Made by a program: the position numbers and the translations under genes. Below, one piece after another: positions 62,391 through 64,000 of a stretch of DNA of 64,000 bases. Origin of the DNA: Lytechinus pictus (Eukaryota; Echinodermata; Echinoidea; Temnopleuroida; Toxopneustidae); assembly GCF_037042905.1 (NCBI RefSeq), contig NC_087261.1, forward strand, positions 27,354,817 to 27,418,816. Reading direction: 5' to 3'. The notes beneath the pieces were generated by a model. The model saw nothing but the letters and a program-made list of their open reading frames with translations, ran no database searches and was not told where the DNA came from. Each line of letters starts with the position of its first letter. Position 1 is the stretch's first letter.

Positions 62391-63373
62391 CCAGAATGAG
62401 TATGATGGGATTTCCAAACGAGATAGCTCATCGAATGGTCACTAACACCATTATGTATGACACCAGAGGACTTAATCATAGAACTATTGTTAGTTAACAT
62501 GTGATCAATAAGAGAGGCAGATTGACTTGTAACTCTGGTACATTCAGTAGTATTGACAAAAGATAATGAGAATACGTTGTTAATCTGCTTATATCGTCTC
62601 GTGGTACAATCGTCAACCTCTTTCAATATATCAAGATTGATATCACCCATGATAATAAGATGACAGTCTAGAGTTTCCGAATATTCCAAAAAGTTTTCAT
62701 AATGGTTCAAAATATCAGACTTAGAATTCGGCGGTCGATACCAATTTAAGAGCATTATTGGTTTAGAATTTTTTATATTTATGACAACAGGTATGGCTTC
62801 AAAATCTGACATAGGAGAATCCTCAATTATACTGAACTTTACACTTTCATGAATATAAAATGAAACACCACCGCCTAACCTATTCCTATCTTTACGAACA
62901 ATGTTGTAATGTGAAACTTCTATTTCATTATCAGTTATGGACGTATCAAGTCTCGTTTCATTGTTGAGAGCAAGTAAATGTATGTCATTACAACTCAAGA
63001 TAGTGCGTATCTCATCGATATGTTTATAAAGACTCACTACATTCAACTGAGTAAATTTAATTCCTTTACCTGAAAGGCACGAGTAAATAAAGTCACATGT
63101 AAGAGCATCGTTACATTGGGCAGATCCATGCTTACCATGAACATCATTAGCCTTACCGGTTACATCAATATCAAAGTCAAAGAATGGCAAATTTTGCATA
63201 ATACACCTAGGGCATTCCCAGTTATTAAAATGATGGGATACATTATTGTACAAGTTCAGTGGTACGCCGGCACAAGATATATGTACCCATTTGTCACACG
63301 AAGTGCACAAAAGACCTTTATGATTTCTCTTAACGGCTAAATTACATAAAGCACATGGATATTGTACAACCAT
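62391..63373 (-). pseudogene. LINE-2 ORF2, N-terminal part: PHD finger and endonuclease
   Basis: Starts MVVQYPCALCNLAVKRNHKG; PHD finger cysteines and histidine (CALC, CTSC, HISC, CPRC). The endonuclease is partly degraded: 'LNVVSLYKHIDEI' where NVRSL is usual, 'NNETRLD' where SETWLD is usual, but 'WYRPPNS', 'GDINLDI', 'LIDHML' and 'GVSDHS' are kept. Confidence 0.8.
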
Positions 63374-63424
63374 TTAATATAACGGTATCGAGACCGAGAG
63401 AGGAAAAAAAAAAAAAAAAAAAAA

Positions 63425-64000
63425 TGAAAATAAGTTTTTAAAAAGAACTAATACAAATACGGCTTGCAATAGATATGATAAATATGTTAATGAAGTGATT
63501 AAATTTTGTTATTTTATAAGACTATACTCCTGTACGTTGGCCTTATTACGATTACCCGTTGATAATTAATTGTTTATTCAAATTGTTTAACAGTGCTATC
63601 AATCAAAAGGCTAAAGTATAGAATTTAACTTAGAGAACCGTAATTGCTGATACATAGGAAGTAAGCATTCACATTTCACCTTGTGTTAACATTGTGGATC
63701 CGTTTACGGGTAGCATCAACTACAAGGAAGATTAAGACCATTGTGTGTTCTAATAAGTTACCATAACATCTATTGGATAATAAAGGTATAAGCTCTCTGC
63801 TAGGAAAGTCATATGTAGAGTTCCAAATACAAAGGCCAAGAACATGGGTCAAAGTACTGACGGATCTTTTCAGGATGTAGAACTTGTAGTTGGAGAGTGA
63901 GTTGATTAGGATGTCAGAAAAATCATCAGAGCGATTCAAATTAACACCAACCATTCTTTAAATTGTGGATCCACTAGTATGCGTCAACAAAGAAAAAGAT
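63425..64000. other. unassigned; a 92-codon minus-strand frame
   Basis: A minus-strand open frame at 63676-63954 starts MVGVNLNRSDDFSDILINSL. I do not recognise it. It could be upstream LINE-2 sequence or chance. A repeated 'attgtggatccg' / 'attgtggatcca' phrase brackets it at 63691 and 63964. Confidence 0.2.

Larger units (their letters stand above)
59652..63400 (-). mobile_element. LINE-2, PHD-finger non-LTR retrotransposon, broken
   Basis: On the minus strand the ORF2 equivalent runs from 63373 to 60096, followed by about 440 bp of 3' UTR and a tail reading 'aaaacaaacaaacaaaaa' at 59655-59675. The layout is like LINE-B (PHD finger, endonuclease, reverse transcriptase), but the sequence is clearly different. 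It is broken by a 169-bp MITE and a 2-bp frameshift. A poly(A)-like run lies at 63403-63424, just upstream. No ORF1 is recognised in the window. Confidence 0.85.

Overview
This is eukaryotic, AT-rich, repeat-dense, intron-rich DNA. I read it as a marine deuterostome invertebrate, most likely an echinoderm and probably a sea urchin. The reasons are an SRCR-domain receptor gene with phase-1 exons, long inverted-repeat elements built from 15-bp tandem units (as described for sea urchin TU elements), PHD-finger LINEs, a tRNA-derived SINE and several foldback MITE families. The species call is inference; no search was run. There is no operon, CRISPR array or prokaryotic gene.

The main host gene runs on the plus strand from 6166 to 49856. 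Nine exons join with matching phases (introns 1-7 phase 1, intron 8 phase 2) into an open frame of 1632 nt, 543 residues. The order is signal peptide, one SRCR domain split over two exons, WSC domain, Ser/Thr-rich linker, second WSC domain, second linker, one transmembrane helix, and a 93-residue cytoplasmic tail with six tyrosines. Several of these sit in recognisable SH2-docking contexts (YQEM, YENQ, YQNR). I know no named gene of this layout. A paralogue lies tail to tail on the minus strand: its transmembrane exon is at 59126-59207 and its shortened tail exon at 57792-57891. A relic of a WSC exon lies between them.

Region by region: 1-6100 holds two TU-like foldback elements, MITEs and LINE relics. 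Exon 1 is at 6166-6247, followed by a Tx1/L1-like LINE relic. 8800-19620 is intron 1 filled with tandem repeats, a short TU-like copy, and G-tract-ended elements carrying the 'gcgcgaagcgcgagc' motif. 19795-33130 is a nested cluster: a LINE is split by a 12.6-kb LTR retrotransposon, whose 3' LTR is split by a 2.8-kb foldback element and whose reverse transcriptase is split by a second, apparently intact LINE. A nearly identical inverted copy of the foldback is at 34328-37110. 33762-49856 carries exons 2-9 among MITEs and SINEs. 49860-57700 is intergenic repeats, including a tRNA-like palindrome. 59650-63400 is a second PHD-finger LINE, broken by a frameshift and a 169-bp MITE.

Insertion order can be read directly at several junctions because target-site duplications and reading frames close exactly across them. 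No expression evidence is available: the host gene model rests on splice sites, phase and domain logic.
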